Below are positions 44,461 through 57,470 of a stretch of DNA of 64,000 nucleotides, in pieces. The stretch's first letter is position 1. Each line of letters opens with the position of its first letter. Under the pieces are notes generated by a model. That model made no database searches. It worked only from the letters and a program-made list of their open reading frames with translations, and was not told where the DNA came from. The translations under genes were made by a program, and so were the position numbers. The DNA comes from Orientallactaga sibirica (Eukaryota; Chordata; Mammalia; Rodentia; Dipodidae): positions 31,071,001 through 31,135,000 of the forward strand of contig JAEOAD010000025.1 of assembly GCA_036365145.1 (NCBI GenBank), read 5' to 3'.

Positions 44461-47400
44461 CACTGATGGATTTGGAATGGGGGCTGAGCTAACCTGCCAT
44501 GATGCCAATTTTGGGGCTGAGTATCCACAATGCCACTACCAAATGTAAGTCTTCCTGGACTTGCAATTCTAGGAAAGAGATACAGGGAAGGACTCAGGTT
44601 GTTTATGATCTGGAGAGCTCCTTTAGGCAAGAGATAAGGAGAAGACTTCTCTGGTCTGTTGTAACATGGGGACTGCTAGCGCAGGCTTGAGGACAATACT
44701 GTTTTTTACTTTGGGGGGTTCAGTCATCCTAAACTGCCTCAGTAGTCTTAAAAGTTTTTTTTTGACATAAAATGAATTTGCTTAGTTTTCCAACTGGTGT
44801 TAGAAGGGGCAAGGGCATGTTTGAATATTGTTCTCCCTTCATGTGTCTGGCCATCCCTTGTTTTGTTGTTGGTTGTTTGTTTGGTTTCAAGTTAGGGTCT
44901 TATTCTAGCCCAGACTGATCTGGCACTCACTCTGTAGTCCCAGGATGGTCTCAGACTCACAGCCATCTGCCTACCTCTGCCCTCCCTATTGCTCAGATTA
45001 AAGGTGTGCACCACCACATCCTGGCCCCTTTAGTTATTCTTATTTTTGGAAGGGGGGAGGGAGGGAGAGAGGGGGAAAGAATGGGCATGCCAGCAGGTCT
45101 TGGTGGTGCACACCTTTAATCCCAGCACTCGGGAGGCAGAGGTAGGAGGATCACCATGAGTTTGAGGCCACCCTGAGATAACATAATTAATTCCAGGTCA
45201 GCCTGAGCTAGAGTGAGACCCCACCTCAAAAACACAAAAAGAAAAAAAAAAGCATGGGCTCACCAGCAGCTCTCAACAGCTATGAATGAACTCTAGATGC
45301 TTGCACCCCCTTGTGGACAAGTGTGGCATTGCACCCTTGTGACACTTTACAATTGGCTAAATGTGGGATATGGAGAATCAAACAGGAGTTTTTAGGCTTA
45401 GCAGGCAGACACCTTAACCATCAAGCCGTCTCTCCATCTCCCCCTTCAGTTATTCTTAAAGGGAGTCTAATGGCAATTAGCTTGCCATAGCAGGAAGAAT
45501 GAATGTTGGGGATCCACCCTGATCAACTCCATGTTGCTGTCTGCTTGCAATGAAAGCCATGTGTTTGCAGCACCTCCCTCCTGCTGTGCAGAGCATCAGA
45601 GCTTTCCCTGAGGGACTTGATCCTGTAAGCCTTGATATCTCCCCAGACACCTTCTCAAGCCACTGGCTTTCCTGGTGTGATCTGCATTTCTTTTTTTTCT
45701 TTTTATTTACTTATGTGAGAGAGAAAGGGTGGGGAGAGAGATTGAGAATGAGCATGCAGGGCATCCAGCTACTGCAAACAAACTCCAGATGCACGTGCCC
45801 CCTTGTGCATCTGGCTTACATGGGAAACTGTGTTTTGAAATTTGAGCCACTCCCATCTTTGCTATATCATATCCTGGCCATTTGATAATGTTTGGTTTTT
45901 TGAGGTAGGGTCTCACTGTAGCCCAGGCTGACCTGGAATTCATTATGTAGTCTCAGGGTGGCCTCAAAATCTTAGTGATCCTCCTACCTCTGCCTCTCAA
46001 GTGCTGGGATTAAAGGCGTGTGTCACCATGCACAGCTTTGATAATGTTTTAATTGTCAGTAACAGCTTTTGGCAGGTACCCCTGATTGTTCATACATAAA
46101 AGTTATATATATGAATTTTTTGAGGTAGGATCTCTCTCTAGCCCATGATGACCTGGAATTCACTATATAGTCTCAGGGTGGCCTCATACTCACAATGATC
46201 TTCCTACCTCTGTCTCCTAAGGGCCACCATACCCAACAATATATTTTTTCTTTTTGCCAGCACTACAAGTAAGGAGAAAATAATTAAAACTTAATAAATG
46301 CTAGGTACTTGGCAGATAGCACCATGTAAATGATGTCTTAGTGAATAGACATACATGGTTTTTTTTTCTGGTTTTCTGAGGTAGGGTTTCACTTTAGTCC
46401 TGGCAGACCTGGAATTCACTATGTGGTCTCAGGGTAGCCTCAAAATCACAGCGATCCTCCTATCTCTGCCTCCCAAGTGCCTGGATTAAACACATGTGCC
46501 CCCATGCCCATCTTTTTTTTGATTATGGAGAGAGACACAGAGAGACAGAGAGAGAGGGAGAGGGAGACAGAGAATGGGCGTGGCAGCAGTCTCTCAGCTT
46601 CTGTGAATGAAATCCAGATGTGTGTACCCCCTTGTCAGCAAATGCAGCATTGCACCCTTGCATCACTTTGCATCTGGCTGCATCTGGGCTGAAGATTGGA
46701 ACCGCTGGAGATTGGAACCAGCGTTCTTAGGCCTAGGAGGCAGGAACCTTAACCGCTAAGCCATCTCTCCATCCCTAGGTCCAATTTTTTAAATTTTTAA
46801 AAATGTATTTATAGGTGAGGAGAGAGATGCTGCAAACAAATGACAGATGTATATACCACTTTGTACATCGGGCTTTAGGTGGGTACTGGGCAATTGAACC
46901 TGGGTCAGTAACTAGTAGGCATTCTATTTTCAAATCATATAATCACTATAAAAATGTAATGAGATTAATACAAATAATGAGACTACTTTGAAGATAAAGC
47001 TGGCAAAATTTATTAATATGGAATATGATGAGAATGGGTCCAAGTTAACAATGGTTCTCACCAACAACTGCAGTTCAAACTACAGTCAATTAGTACTACC
47101 AAGTCCCATCACTCATAGGGCCTGATGTGTGATGGCTGTAAAGCATGCAGCTATTGCTTGTATGGGTTGCATTACTATTTACTTTCTAAAATCTCTCCCT
47201 TTATTTGTTTGTTTTATTTTTGGCCACTGTTACTCAGTACTGGGACGAGGTCACTAAGATGATCAAGTTCAGAAGAGGAAGCCTTGATTTTGGCTCATGG
47301 TAAGACATTTCAGCCCTGTTGCTTTTGGGTCCCAGATAAGGCAGATGGTGGGAGTGCCTAGTAGAAGTAGCTGCTCACCTCATACAATCCTGGAATCCAG

Positions 47401-48386
47401 AGTGAGGAGGAGAGGCCATGTCCCAGGATCACCTTCAAGAACATTGCCTTCCTCACCTAAACTTCCTTCCCTTGAGTCCCACCTCCTCAATGCTCTTTTC
47501 CCTCCCAGTCATGTCACTGACTGTGGAATTAAGCCTTCAATACTAGGGGAACATCCATGATATAAACTATAGTAGTTACCCTTTCACAGCAACCACCTTC
47601 TTCCATTATTAGTTACTGAAATAACCCCATTAAAAGGTATTCAGGTGCTCAGTCCCAGAGAACAAATCAAGGCAAACAGGTTTCCCTCTTCTGAACTTTT
47701 GCATCTTCAGTCTTCTCAGGAGTTGGACCTGGTCTTGGGAATGGAGAGATGGCTCAGCAGTTAAGATGCTTGGCCTGCAAAGCTTAATGATCCAGGTTTG
47801 ATACCCCAGTACCCATTTAAAGCCCAATGCACAAAGTGGTGTAAGCATCTGTACTTTGTTTGCAGCAGCTCTCTCCTTGCAAATACATAAATTAAAAAAA
47901 TAAAAAAAATGGACCTCATCTTGTCCTATGAGACAGTCACGTGTAGGCTCTTGGTTATGCATTTAATCCATGAGGAAAGTAGTATTTGCCATCTTAAAGA
48001 TTCTCCCTTGTTCTCTTTTTTATTGTTTCTTAAAATTTTTTTATTTAATTATTTATTTGACTGAGAAAGAGGGAAAGAGAGTGCCAGGGCCTCCAGCTGC
48101 TGCAAAGAAACTGCAGGTGTTTGTGCCCCCTTGTGCATCTGGCTAACATGGGTCCTGGGGAATGGAACCTGGGTACTTTGGCTTTGCAGACAAATGCCTT
48201 AACTGCTGAGCCATCCCTCCAACCCTTTTTAATTTTTTTTTCTTTATTTTTGGTTTTTTTGAGGGTTGTGTTGTCACTCTGGTCCTGGCTATGAATTAAC
48301 AACTCTCGGCGATCCTCCTACCTCTGCCTGCCGAGTGCTGGGATTAAAGGTGTGAGCCACCATGCCCGGCTTTTTAATTGTTTTTA
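44461..48386. repeat. Tandem duplication copy 1 (older, L1-empty site)
   Basis: Same block order as the next two copies: TGATCTGGAGAGCTCC block (44596), GACATAAA block (44764), B2-like with an inner B1 (about 45045-45440), TTCAGTTATTCTTAAAGGG block (45445), GCAGCACCTCC block, CTACAAGTAAGGAGAA block (46262), AAGCCTTGATTTTGG block (about 47278). It lacks the L1 insertion found in copies 2 and 3: the site reads straight through at 45441-45455. It has a private B2-like on minus at 46510-46780 and an inverted segment at 47035-47165. Confidence 0.75.
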
Positions 48387-49984
48387 TTAATTATGAACTT
48401 CACTGTATGAACAAATCATGTGTTGGTCCTATTCCTCTTATGGTACCCCCTATTCCCCATCCACATTCCACTGAGGATCCTCCTCAGTGCTGTTGGTGGT
48501 TCTCACCATGGGATTATGAATGCACTTTAGTCTCTTTTGGGGATGGTTTCTTCCATTTTTCCATTTTTTCTTTTTTCTTTCATTTATTTATTTTTTGTTT
48601 TTGGTGTTTCAAGGTAGGGTTTCAGTTTAGTCCAGGGTGGCCTTGAACGCACAGAGATCCTCCTACCCCTGCCTCCCAAGTGCTGGGATTACAGGCATGA
48701 GCTGTCACGCTTTGGCCCTGGCCCATTTTTTTAACGAAGAGGGAGCTGGGGAGACTGGCTTCATTAATAAGCACCTTTAATCACTGATCCATTGCTTCAA
48801 TCCTCCATTTTTTTAGTTTTTGCTCTAATTTTTTCCTTTGAAATATTTTGTGTTTAACTATTGGGGAGGGGAGGCTTGTTTCTAATGGGTTCATTTTATG
48901 AGTGGCACTGCTTTGGCATATACAAGCCTATACCCTCTTTTGTAGTATCTGGATAATATTGTATGTAATGTATGCAGCCATTCCTCCACTGACACATTGC
49001 CTTTTGCTCTATCCCTGTGGTCAATGCTGTTTGACTATGATACCATGTTTGGCTTTATGTGCTGTAGCTTTCCTAAGCTTTCCTAAAGAGATTTAGATTC
49101 TCAGCGATCCTCCTACCTCTGCTTCCCAAGTGCTGGGATTAATGGCATGCCCCACCATTAGGTTGGACTCAGGTTGTTTATGATCTGGAGAGCTCCTTCA
49201 GGCAAGAGATAAGGAGAAGACTTCTCTGGTCTGTAGTAACATGGGGACTGCTAGCACAGGCTTGATGACATTCCTGCTTTTTACTTTTGGACGTTCAGTC
49301 ATCCTAAACTGCATCAGTAGTCCTAAAAGTTTTTTTTTGACATAAACATGAATTTGCTTAATTTTCCAACTGGTGTTAGAAGGGGCAAGGGAAAGTTTGA
49401 ATATTGTTCTCCCTTCATGTGTCTGCCCATCCCTTGTTTTGTTGTTGGTTGTTTGTTTGTTTTCAAGTTAGGGTCTTATTCTAGCCCAGACTGATCTGGC
49501 ACTCACTCTGTAGTCCCAGGATGGTCTCAAACTCACAGCCATCCTCCTACCTCTGTCCCCCCCCCATTGCTGGGATTAAAGGTGTGCACCACTACATCCT
49601 GGCCCCTTTAGTTACTCTTTATTTTTTTTTTTTGGAGAGAGAGAGAGAATGGGTGTGCCAGCCAGGCATGGTGGCACATGACTTTAATCCCAGCACTCGG
49701 GAGGCAGAGGTAGGAGGATCGCCATGAGTTCAAGGCCACCCTGAGATGACAAAGTTAATTCCAGTACAGCCTGAGCTAGAGTGAGACCCTACCCCACAGC
49801 AGCATCTCAGCAGCTTTGAATGAACTCTAGATGTGTGCACCCCCTTCTGGACAAGTGTGGCATTGCACCCTTGTGTCACTACATCTGGCTAGATGTGGGA
49901 TCTGGAGAATCAAAACAGGTGTTCTTAGGCTTGGCAGGCAGACGCCTTCACCACCAAGCTGTCTCTCCAGCCCCCTTCAGTTTT

Positions 49985-50395
49985 TCTTTTTTTTTTTTTT
50001 TAATTTTTTTTTTTTTATTGGGAAACATTCTTTCAAAAAACATGGTATTTCCCTCCCACCCATTCCACTTTAGAACACCTCTCGAAATATCCCATCCCTT
50101 TCCATTAGTCTCTCTTTTCTCTTTTTGATGTTTTCATTTTTTTTTTTATTTTTGAAACCTTCTTGTAGGGAAGGTATTGCTAGGCACTGCAAGGTCATGG
50201 ATATCCAGGCCAATTTCTGTCTAGAACACCAATCTCCCTCTTATCCCCTCCCTTTCTCCATTAGTCTCTCTTTTAATTTGGTGTCATCATCCCAGGCTTC
50301 TTTTTAAGGGTCTTCTCAGGTATTGAAAGGCACTGCAAGGTCATGGACCTCTGAGGCCAATTTCTGTCTGGGTAGTTGCATTTTAAGAAGTCATA
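49985..50395 (-). mobile_element. L1 3' fragment within duplication copy 2
   Basis: Minus-strand L1 3' UTR pieces (TTATTGGGAAACATTC; GGCACTGCAAGGTCATGGA occurs twice, at about 50185 and 50330). The flanks CCCTTCAGTT on both sides look like a target-site duplication. A rearranged counterpart is at 54545-54990, and the intact empty site is at about 45441 in copy 1. Confidence 0.65.
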
Positions 50396-51589
50396 CACCC
50401 TTCAGTTATTCTTAAAGGGAGTCTTATGGGAATTAGCTTGCCATAGCAGGAAGAATGAATGTTGGGGACCCACCACTACCAACTCCATGTTGCTGTCTTC
50501 TTGTAATGAAAGCCATGTGTTTGCAGCACCTCCCTCCTGCTGTGCAGAGTATCAGAGCTTTCCCTGAGGGACTTGATCCTGTAAGCCTTGATATCTCCCC
50601 AGACACCTTCTCAAGCCACTGGCTTTCCTGGTGTGATCTGCATTTTTTTTCTTTTTATTTATTTATTATTTGACAGGAAAGGGTGGGGGTGAGAGATTGA
50701 GAATGAGCATGCAGGTTTGTCTAGCTGCTGTAAACAAACTCCAGATGCATGTGCCCATTGTGCATCTGGTTTATGTGGGAAACCCTGTTTTGAAATTTAA
50801 GCCACCCCCATATTTGCTATATCATATCATGGCCATTTGATAATGTTTGGTTTTTTGAGGTAAGGTCTCTCTCTAGCCCAGGATGACCTGGAATTCACTA
50901 TGTAGTCTCAGGGTGGCCTCAAACTCACAGTGATCTTGCTACCTCTGTCTCCCAAGTGCTAGGACTAAAGGCGTGTGTCACCATGCCCAACAATATATTT
51001 TTTTTTTTTTTTTGCCAGCAGTACAAGTAAGGAGAAAAGAATTAAAACTTAATAAATTCCAGGTTAACTTGGCAGATAGCACCATGTATATGATGACTTA
51101 GTTAATAGAGTTATATGTTTTTTCTGGTTTTTCGAGGTAAGGTTTCACTCTAGTCCAGGCTGACCTGGGATTCACTATGTGGTCTCAGGGTGACCTCAAA
51201 CTCACAGCAAACCTCCTACCTCTGCCTCCCAAGTGCTGGGATTAAAGGCATGTGCCACCATGCCTGTCTATTTTTTTCTATTATTATTTGAGGCTGGATT
51301 TCACTGTGTGGCCTAGGCTAGCTTTGAACACATGACAATCCTCTTCTTTCAGCTCATCCTCCTGCATGCTGAAATTATAGGTGTTCACAATCATGTCTGG
51401 CCTGTGGTGTGAATTTAGACTTTAAGTTAACTCTCTTTATCTATTTAGCCATCTGTTTATTTAGGATAGGTTGTACATGTATTTAGTGATCATGATGGAA
51501 AGGTATCAGCAGAGTAGAAGCCCTTGGGAGTCCAGGGCCCTGGATTGGGGAGCTTGAGCTCACAGCCATCAGCATGTGCTGCATCTGAA

Positions 51590-51790
51590 CTTTGCTCTGC
51601 TCAGGGCATCAACCACATGTTTCCTCTTCTGCATCATGTTGGACATGATGATCTGGTCAATGTGAAATCCTATGTGTATTCTGGAGCATTTCAAATGCAT
51701 TGCACATACTTCTGTGCAGTTTAGATTGTTGACAGCATGATATCAAACCCATGAACATCGACTGGAAAGTTCTGTCTGCAAGGTCCCTTG
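51590..51790 (-). pseudogene. RPL10 pseudogene: RPL10 processed pseudogene fragment (copy in unit 2)
   Basis: Minus-strand translation contains HIDQIIMSNMMQKRKH followed by ..DALSRAKF, aligning with the ribosomal protein uL16 (RPL10) segment HIGQVIMS...KEHVIEALRRAKF. It is intronless, shifted between frames upstream, and has lost two codons. It starts beyond the RPL10 N-terminus and ends shortly after this segment, so it is a dead fragment. Confidence 0.75.
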
Positions 51791-52940
51791 GGGATACCCA
51801 TACAGGCAATAGTTGCATGGTTTACAGACATCACACACCAGGCCCCAGGAGTGATGGGACTTGGTATTCCTAATTGACTGTAGTTTGAGGTGCAGTTGTT
51901 GCAGAACCATTGTTAACTGAGAACCATTCTCATCATATTCCCATATTAACACATTTTCATTCTAAGTAGTGTCATTATCTTTATTAATCTCATTATATTT
52001 TATAGTGATTATATCATTTGAAAATAGACTGCCTTACTATTTACTTGCTAAAGTCTCTTCCTTTATTTCATCAACTTGTTTGTTTTATTTTTGGCCATTG
52101 TTATTCAGTGTGGAACAAGGTCACTAAGCTGATCAACTTCAGAAGAGGAAGCCTTGATTTTGGCTCATGGTAAGAGATTTCAGCCCTGTTGCTTTTGGGT
52201 TACTGATAAGGCAGATGGTGGGAGTGCCTAGTATAAGCAGCTGCTCACCTCATAGAATCCTGGAATCCAGAGTGAGGCAGAGAGGCCAGGTCCCCAGATC
52301 CCCTTCAAGAACATTATTCACCTGAACTTCCTTCCCTTGAGTTCCACCTCTTCAATTCTCTTCCCTCACCCAGTCATGTCACTGAGTGGAACTAAGCCTT
52401 CAACCTTAGGGGGGAGCATCCAAGATACAAACTTATTAGTAGTTACTGAAATTCACCTTCTTTGCTTATTAGTCACCAAAATAACTCCATTAAATAGTAT
52501 TCACTTTTAGCTGTGTGTGATGGCACATGCCTTTAATCCCAGCATTTGTGAGGCAGATGATAGGGAGGATCAACATTTGAGTTCAAGGTCAGCCTTTACC
52601 AGAGTGAGACCCTACCTACATAAATTAAAAAAAAAAAAAGTATTCTGTGCTCAGTCCCAGGGAACAAATCAAATGTTTCCATTTTTCTGAACATTTGCAT
52701 CTTTAGTCTAAAGACCCAGGTTCAGTTGCCCAAAACCCACCTAAAGCCCGATGCACAAAGCTAACATGGGCAGACAAATGTATATGCATCTGTAGTTTGT
52801 TTGCAGCATCTCTCTCTTTGCAAATAAATACATTTTAAAAAATTTTTTTTTTAAAAATTGGACCTACTCTTGTCCTGGCTATAAGACAGAGTCAGGTATA
52901 TATAGGCTCTTTAGTTGTGGCTTTAGTCCATGAGTTTTTA

Positions 52941-55900
52941 TTAATTATGAGCTTCACTGTATGAACAACTCATGTGTTGGTCCTATTCCTCTTATGGTAC
53001 CCCCTATTCCCCATCCACATTCCACTGAGGATACTCCTCAGTGCTGTTGGTGGTTCTCACCATGGGATTATGAATGCACTTTAGTCTCTTTTGGGGACAG
53101 TTTCTTCCTTTTTTTCTTTTTTCTTTTATTTATTTATTTTTTGTTTTTGGTGTTTCAAGGTAGGGTTTCACTTTAGTCCAGGGTGGCCTTAAACGCACAG
53201 AGATCCTCCTAACCCTGCCTCCCAAGTGCTGGGATTACAGGCATGAGCTGTCACGCTTGGCCCATTTTTTTTTTTTTAAACAAAGAGGGAGCTGGGGAGA
53301 CTGGCTTCATTAATAAGCACCTTTAATCACTGATCTATTGCTCCAATCCTCCATTTTTAAATTTTTTGCTCTAAATTTTTTCTTTGAAATGTTTTGTGTT
53401 TAACTATTGGGGAGGGGAGGCTTGTTTATAATGGGTTCATTTTATGAGTGGCACTGCTTTGGCATATACAAGCCTATACCCTCTTTTGTAGTATCTGGAT
53501 AATATTGTATATGATGTATGCAGCCATTCCTCCACTGACACATTGCCTTTTGCTCTATCCCTGCGGTCAATGCTGTTTGACTATGATACCATGTTTGGCT
53601 TTATGTGCTGTAGCTTTCCTAAGCTTTCCTAAAGAGATTTAGATTCTCAGCGATCCTCCTACCTCTGCTTCCCAAGTGCTGGGATTAATGGCATGCCCCA
53701 CCATTAGGTTGGACTCAGGTTGTTTATGATCTGGAGAGCTCCTTCAGGCAAGAGATAAGGATAAGACTTCTCTGGTCTGTTGTAACATGGGGACTGCTAG
53801 CACAGGCTTGATGACATTCCTGATTTTTACTTTTGGGCGTTCAGTCATCCTAAACTGCATCAGTAGTCCTAAAACTTTTTTTTTGACATAAACATGAATT
53901 TGATTAATTTTCCAACTGGTGTTAGAAGGGGCAAGGGAATGTTTGAATATTGCTCTCCCTTCATGTGTCTGCCCATCCCTTGTTTTGTTGTTGGTTGTTT
54001 GTTTTCAAGTTAGGGTCTTATTCTAGCCCAGACTGATCTGGCACTTACTCTGTAGTCCCAGGATGGTCTCAAACTCACAGCCATCCTCCTACCTCTGTCC
54101 CCCCCCCCCATTGCTGAGATTAAAGGTGTGCACCACTACATCCTGGCCCCTTTAGTTACTCTTTATTTATTTATTTTTTTTTTTTTGGATAGAGAGACAG
54201 AGAATGGCTGTTCCAGCCAGGCATGGTGGCACATGACTTTAATCCCAGCACTCGGGAGGCAGAGGTAGGAAGATCGCCATGAGTTCGAGGCCACCCTGAG
54301 ATGACAAAGTTAATTCCAGGACAGCCTGAGCTAGAGTGAGACCCTACCTCACAGCAGCATCTCAGCAGCTGTGAATGAACTCTAGATGTGTGCACCCCCT
54401 TGTGGACAAGTGTGGCATTGCACCCTTGTGTCACTACATCTGGCTAGATGTGGGATCTGGAGAATCAAACAGGTGTTCTTAGGCTTGGCAGGCAGACGCC
54501 TTCACCACCAAGCTGTCTCTCCAGCCCCCTTCAGTTTTTCTCTCTCTTTTTTTTTTTTTTTTTAATTTTTAATTTTTAATTGAAACTCTTCCAGGCTGAC
54601 CTACCAAATTCACTATGTAGTCTCAGGGTTCCCTCAACCCATTCCATCCTTTAGAACACCAGTGCTGGGATTCATATCCCCACCCCCGGCTCCAGTTTCT
54701 CTCTTTTAATTTTTTTCATCATTTTTTTTTTTATTTTGAGGGTCTTCTATACTTACATACTGAAAAAAACAGGGTGGTCATTTCCCTCCATTCCACCATT
54801 CCACTTTAGAACACCAATCTCCCTCTTATCCCCTCCCTATTGCTCCATTAGGGTCTCTTTAAATTTGCTGTCATCATCTTTTTCTTCTATTTTGAGGGTC
54901 TTTCAGAGGTCAGTGCCCAGGCACTGCAAGGTCATGGATATCGAGGCCAATTTCTGTCTGGGTAGTTGCATTTTAAGAAGTCATACACCCTTCAGTTATT
55001 CTTAAAGGGAGTCTTATGGGAATTAGCTTGCCATAGCAGGAAGAATGAATGTTGGGGACCCACCACGACCAACTCCATGTTGCTGTCTTCTTGTAATGAA
55101 AGCCATGTGTTTGCAGCACCTCCCTCCTGCTGTGCAGAGTATCAGAGCTTTCCCTGAGGGACTTGATCCTGTAAGCCTTGATATCTCCCCAGACACCTTC
55201 TCAAGCCACTGGCTTTCCTGGTGTGATCTGCATTTTTTTTTTTTCTTTTTATTTACTTATTATTTGACAGAGAAAGGGTGGGGGAGAGAGATTGAGAATG
55301 AGCATGCAGGTTGTCTAGCTGCTGTAAACAAACTCCAGATGCATGTGCCCCTTTGTGCATCTGGCTTATGTGGGAAACCCTGTTTTGAAATTTAAGCCAC
55401 CCCCATCTTTGCTATCATGGCAATTTGATAATGTTTGTTTTTTTGAGGTAGGATCTCTCTCTAGCCCAGGATGACCTGGAATTCACTATGTAGTCTCAGG
55501 GTGGCCTCAAACTCACAGTGATCTTGCTACCTCTGTCTCCCAAGTGCTAGGATTAAAGGCGTGTGCCACCATGCCCAACAATATATATTTTCTTTTTTTG
55601 CCAGCAGTACAAGTAAGGAGAAAAGAATTAAAACTTAATAAATTCCAGGTTAACTTGGCAGATAGCACCATGTATATGATGACTTAGTTAATAGAGTTAT
55701 ATATTTTTTTCTGTTTTTTCAAGGTAGGGTTTCACTCTAGTCCAGGCTGACCTGGAATTCACTATGGACTCAGGGTGGCCTCAAACTCACAGCGATCCTC
55801 CTACCTCTGCCTCCCAAGTGCTGGGATTAAAGGCATGTGCCACCATGCCTGTCTATTTTTTTCTATTATTATTTGAGGCTGGATTTCACTGTGTGGCCTA

Positions 55901-57470
55901 GGCTAGCTTTGAATACATGACAATCCTCTTCTTTCAGCTCATCCTCCTGCATGCTGGAATTATAGGTGTTCACAATCATGTCTGGCCAGTGGTGTGAATT
56001 TAGACTTTAAGTTAACTCTCTTTATCTATTTAGCCATCTGTTTATTTAGGATAGGTTGTACATGTATTTAGTGATCATGATGGAAAGGTATCACAGAGTA
56101 GAAGCCCTTGGGGGTCCAGGGCCCTGGATTGGCGAGCTTGAGCTCACAGCCATCAGCATGTGCTGCATCTGAACTTTGCTCTGCTTAGGGCATCAATCAT
56201 ATGTTTCCTCTTCTGCATCATGTTGGACATGATGATCTGGTCAATGTGAAATCCTCTGTGGATGCTGGAGCTTTTCAAATGCATTGCACATACTTCTGGT
56301 GACAGCATGATATCAAACCCATGAAACTTGACTGGAAAGTTCTGTCTGCAAGGTCCCTTGGGGATACCCATACAGGCAATAGCTGCATGGTTTACAGACA
56401 TCACACACCAGGCCCCAGGAGTGATGGGACTTGGTATTCCTAATTGACTGTAGTTTGAACTGCAGTTGTTGCTGAGAACCATTGTTAACTTGGACACATT
56501 TCTCATATTCTATTAATAAATTTTGTCAGTTTTATCTTTTAGTTATTATCTTTATTAATCTCATTATATTTTATAGTGATTATATCATTTGAAAATAGAC
56601 TGCCTTACTATTTACTTGCTAAAGTCTCTTCCTTTATTTCATCAACTTGTTTGTTTTATTTTTGGCCATTGTTATTCAGTGTGGAACACGGTCACTAAGC
56701 TGATCAACTTCAGAAGAGGAAGCCTTGATTTTGGCTCATGGTAAGAGATTTCAGCCCTGTTGCTTTTGGGTTCCTGATAAGGCAGATGGTGGGAGTGCCT
56801 AGTATAAGCAGCTGCTCACCTCATACAATCCTGGAATCCAGAGTGAGGCAGACAGGCCAGGTCCCCAGATCCCCTTCAAGAACATTATTCACCTAAACTT
56901 CCTTCCCTCGAGTTCCACCGCTTCAATGCTCTTCCCTCTCCCAGTCATGTCACTGATTGGAACTAAGCCTTCAACCTTAGGGGAGCATCCAAGATACAAA
57001 CTATAGTAGTTACCCGTTCACCTTCTTTGCTTATTAGTCACCAAAATAACTCCATTAAATAGTATTCATAGCTGTGTGTGATGGCACATGCCTTTAATCC
57101 CAGCATTTGTGAGGCAGAGATAGGAGGATCAACGTGAGTTCAAGGTCAGCCTTTACCAGAGTGAGACCCTACCTCAAAAAAAAGTATTCTGTGCTCAGTC
57201 CCAGGGAACAAATCAAATGTTTCCCTTTTCTGAACATTTGCATCTTTAGTCTAAAGACCCAGGTTCAGTTGCCCAGTACCCACCTAAAGCCCGATGCACA
57301 AAGTGGTATATGCATCTGTAGTTTGTTTGCAGCATCTCTCTCTTCGCAAATAAATACATTTTAAAAAATTTAAAAAATTGGACCTACTCTTGTCCTATAA
57401 GACAGAGTCAGGTATATATAGGCTCTTGGTTGTGGCTTTAGTCCATGAGGAAAGTAGTATTTGCTATCTT
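52941..57470. repeat. Tandem duplication copy 3, about 4.55 kb
   Basis: Partner of copy 2. It shows the same order of unique blocks and SINEs (B1 on minus 53135-53260; B1-in-B2-like 54165-54525; degraded L1 fragment 54545-54990; B1 on minus 55435-55575 and 55705-55855) and the same open-frame shadows. At 57500 the similarity to copy 2 falls sharply: the ATTAATTATGAACTTC block there is a more diverged version, so the unit ends near 57.47 kb. Confidence 0.85.
56160..56345 (-). pseudogene. RPL10 pseudogene: RPL10 processed pseudogene fragment (copy in unit 3)
   Basis: The duplicate of the fragment at 51.6 kb, with the same two-codon loss and the same downstream flank, so it arose by segmental duplication and not by a new retrotransposition. 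Confidence 0.75.

Larger units (their letters stand above)
48387..52940. repeat. Tandem duplication copy 2, about 4.55 kb
   Basis: Collinear with 52941-57470. Matched points: 48387/52941 (TTAATTATGA), 48898/53444 (ATGAGTGGCACTGC), 49339/53885 (GACATAAACATG), 50401/54991 (TTCAGTTATT), 51014/55600 (GCCAGCAGTACAAG), 52141/56712 (AGAAGAGGAA). Offsets range from 4546 to 4590. Shared SINE insertions show that the SINEs predate the duplication. Contents: B1 on minus (48590-48720), a C-rich block, B1 inside B2-like (49620-49965), an L1 3' fragment (about 49985-50395), B2-like on minus (50645-50780), B1 on minus (50850-50995, 51120-51270), an RPL10 pseudogene fragment. Confidence 0.85.

Noticed and set aside
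48902..53642. A 64-codon frame repeated almost unchanged at 48902 and 53448, and a 63-codon frame repeated at 50376 and 54966, looking like conserved genes
   Set aside because: Identity comes from the recent segmental duplication, not from selection. There is no homology, promoter or splice evidence, and the older copy does not preserve the first frame.
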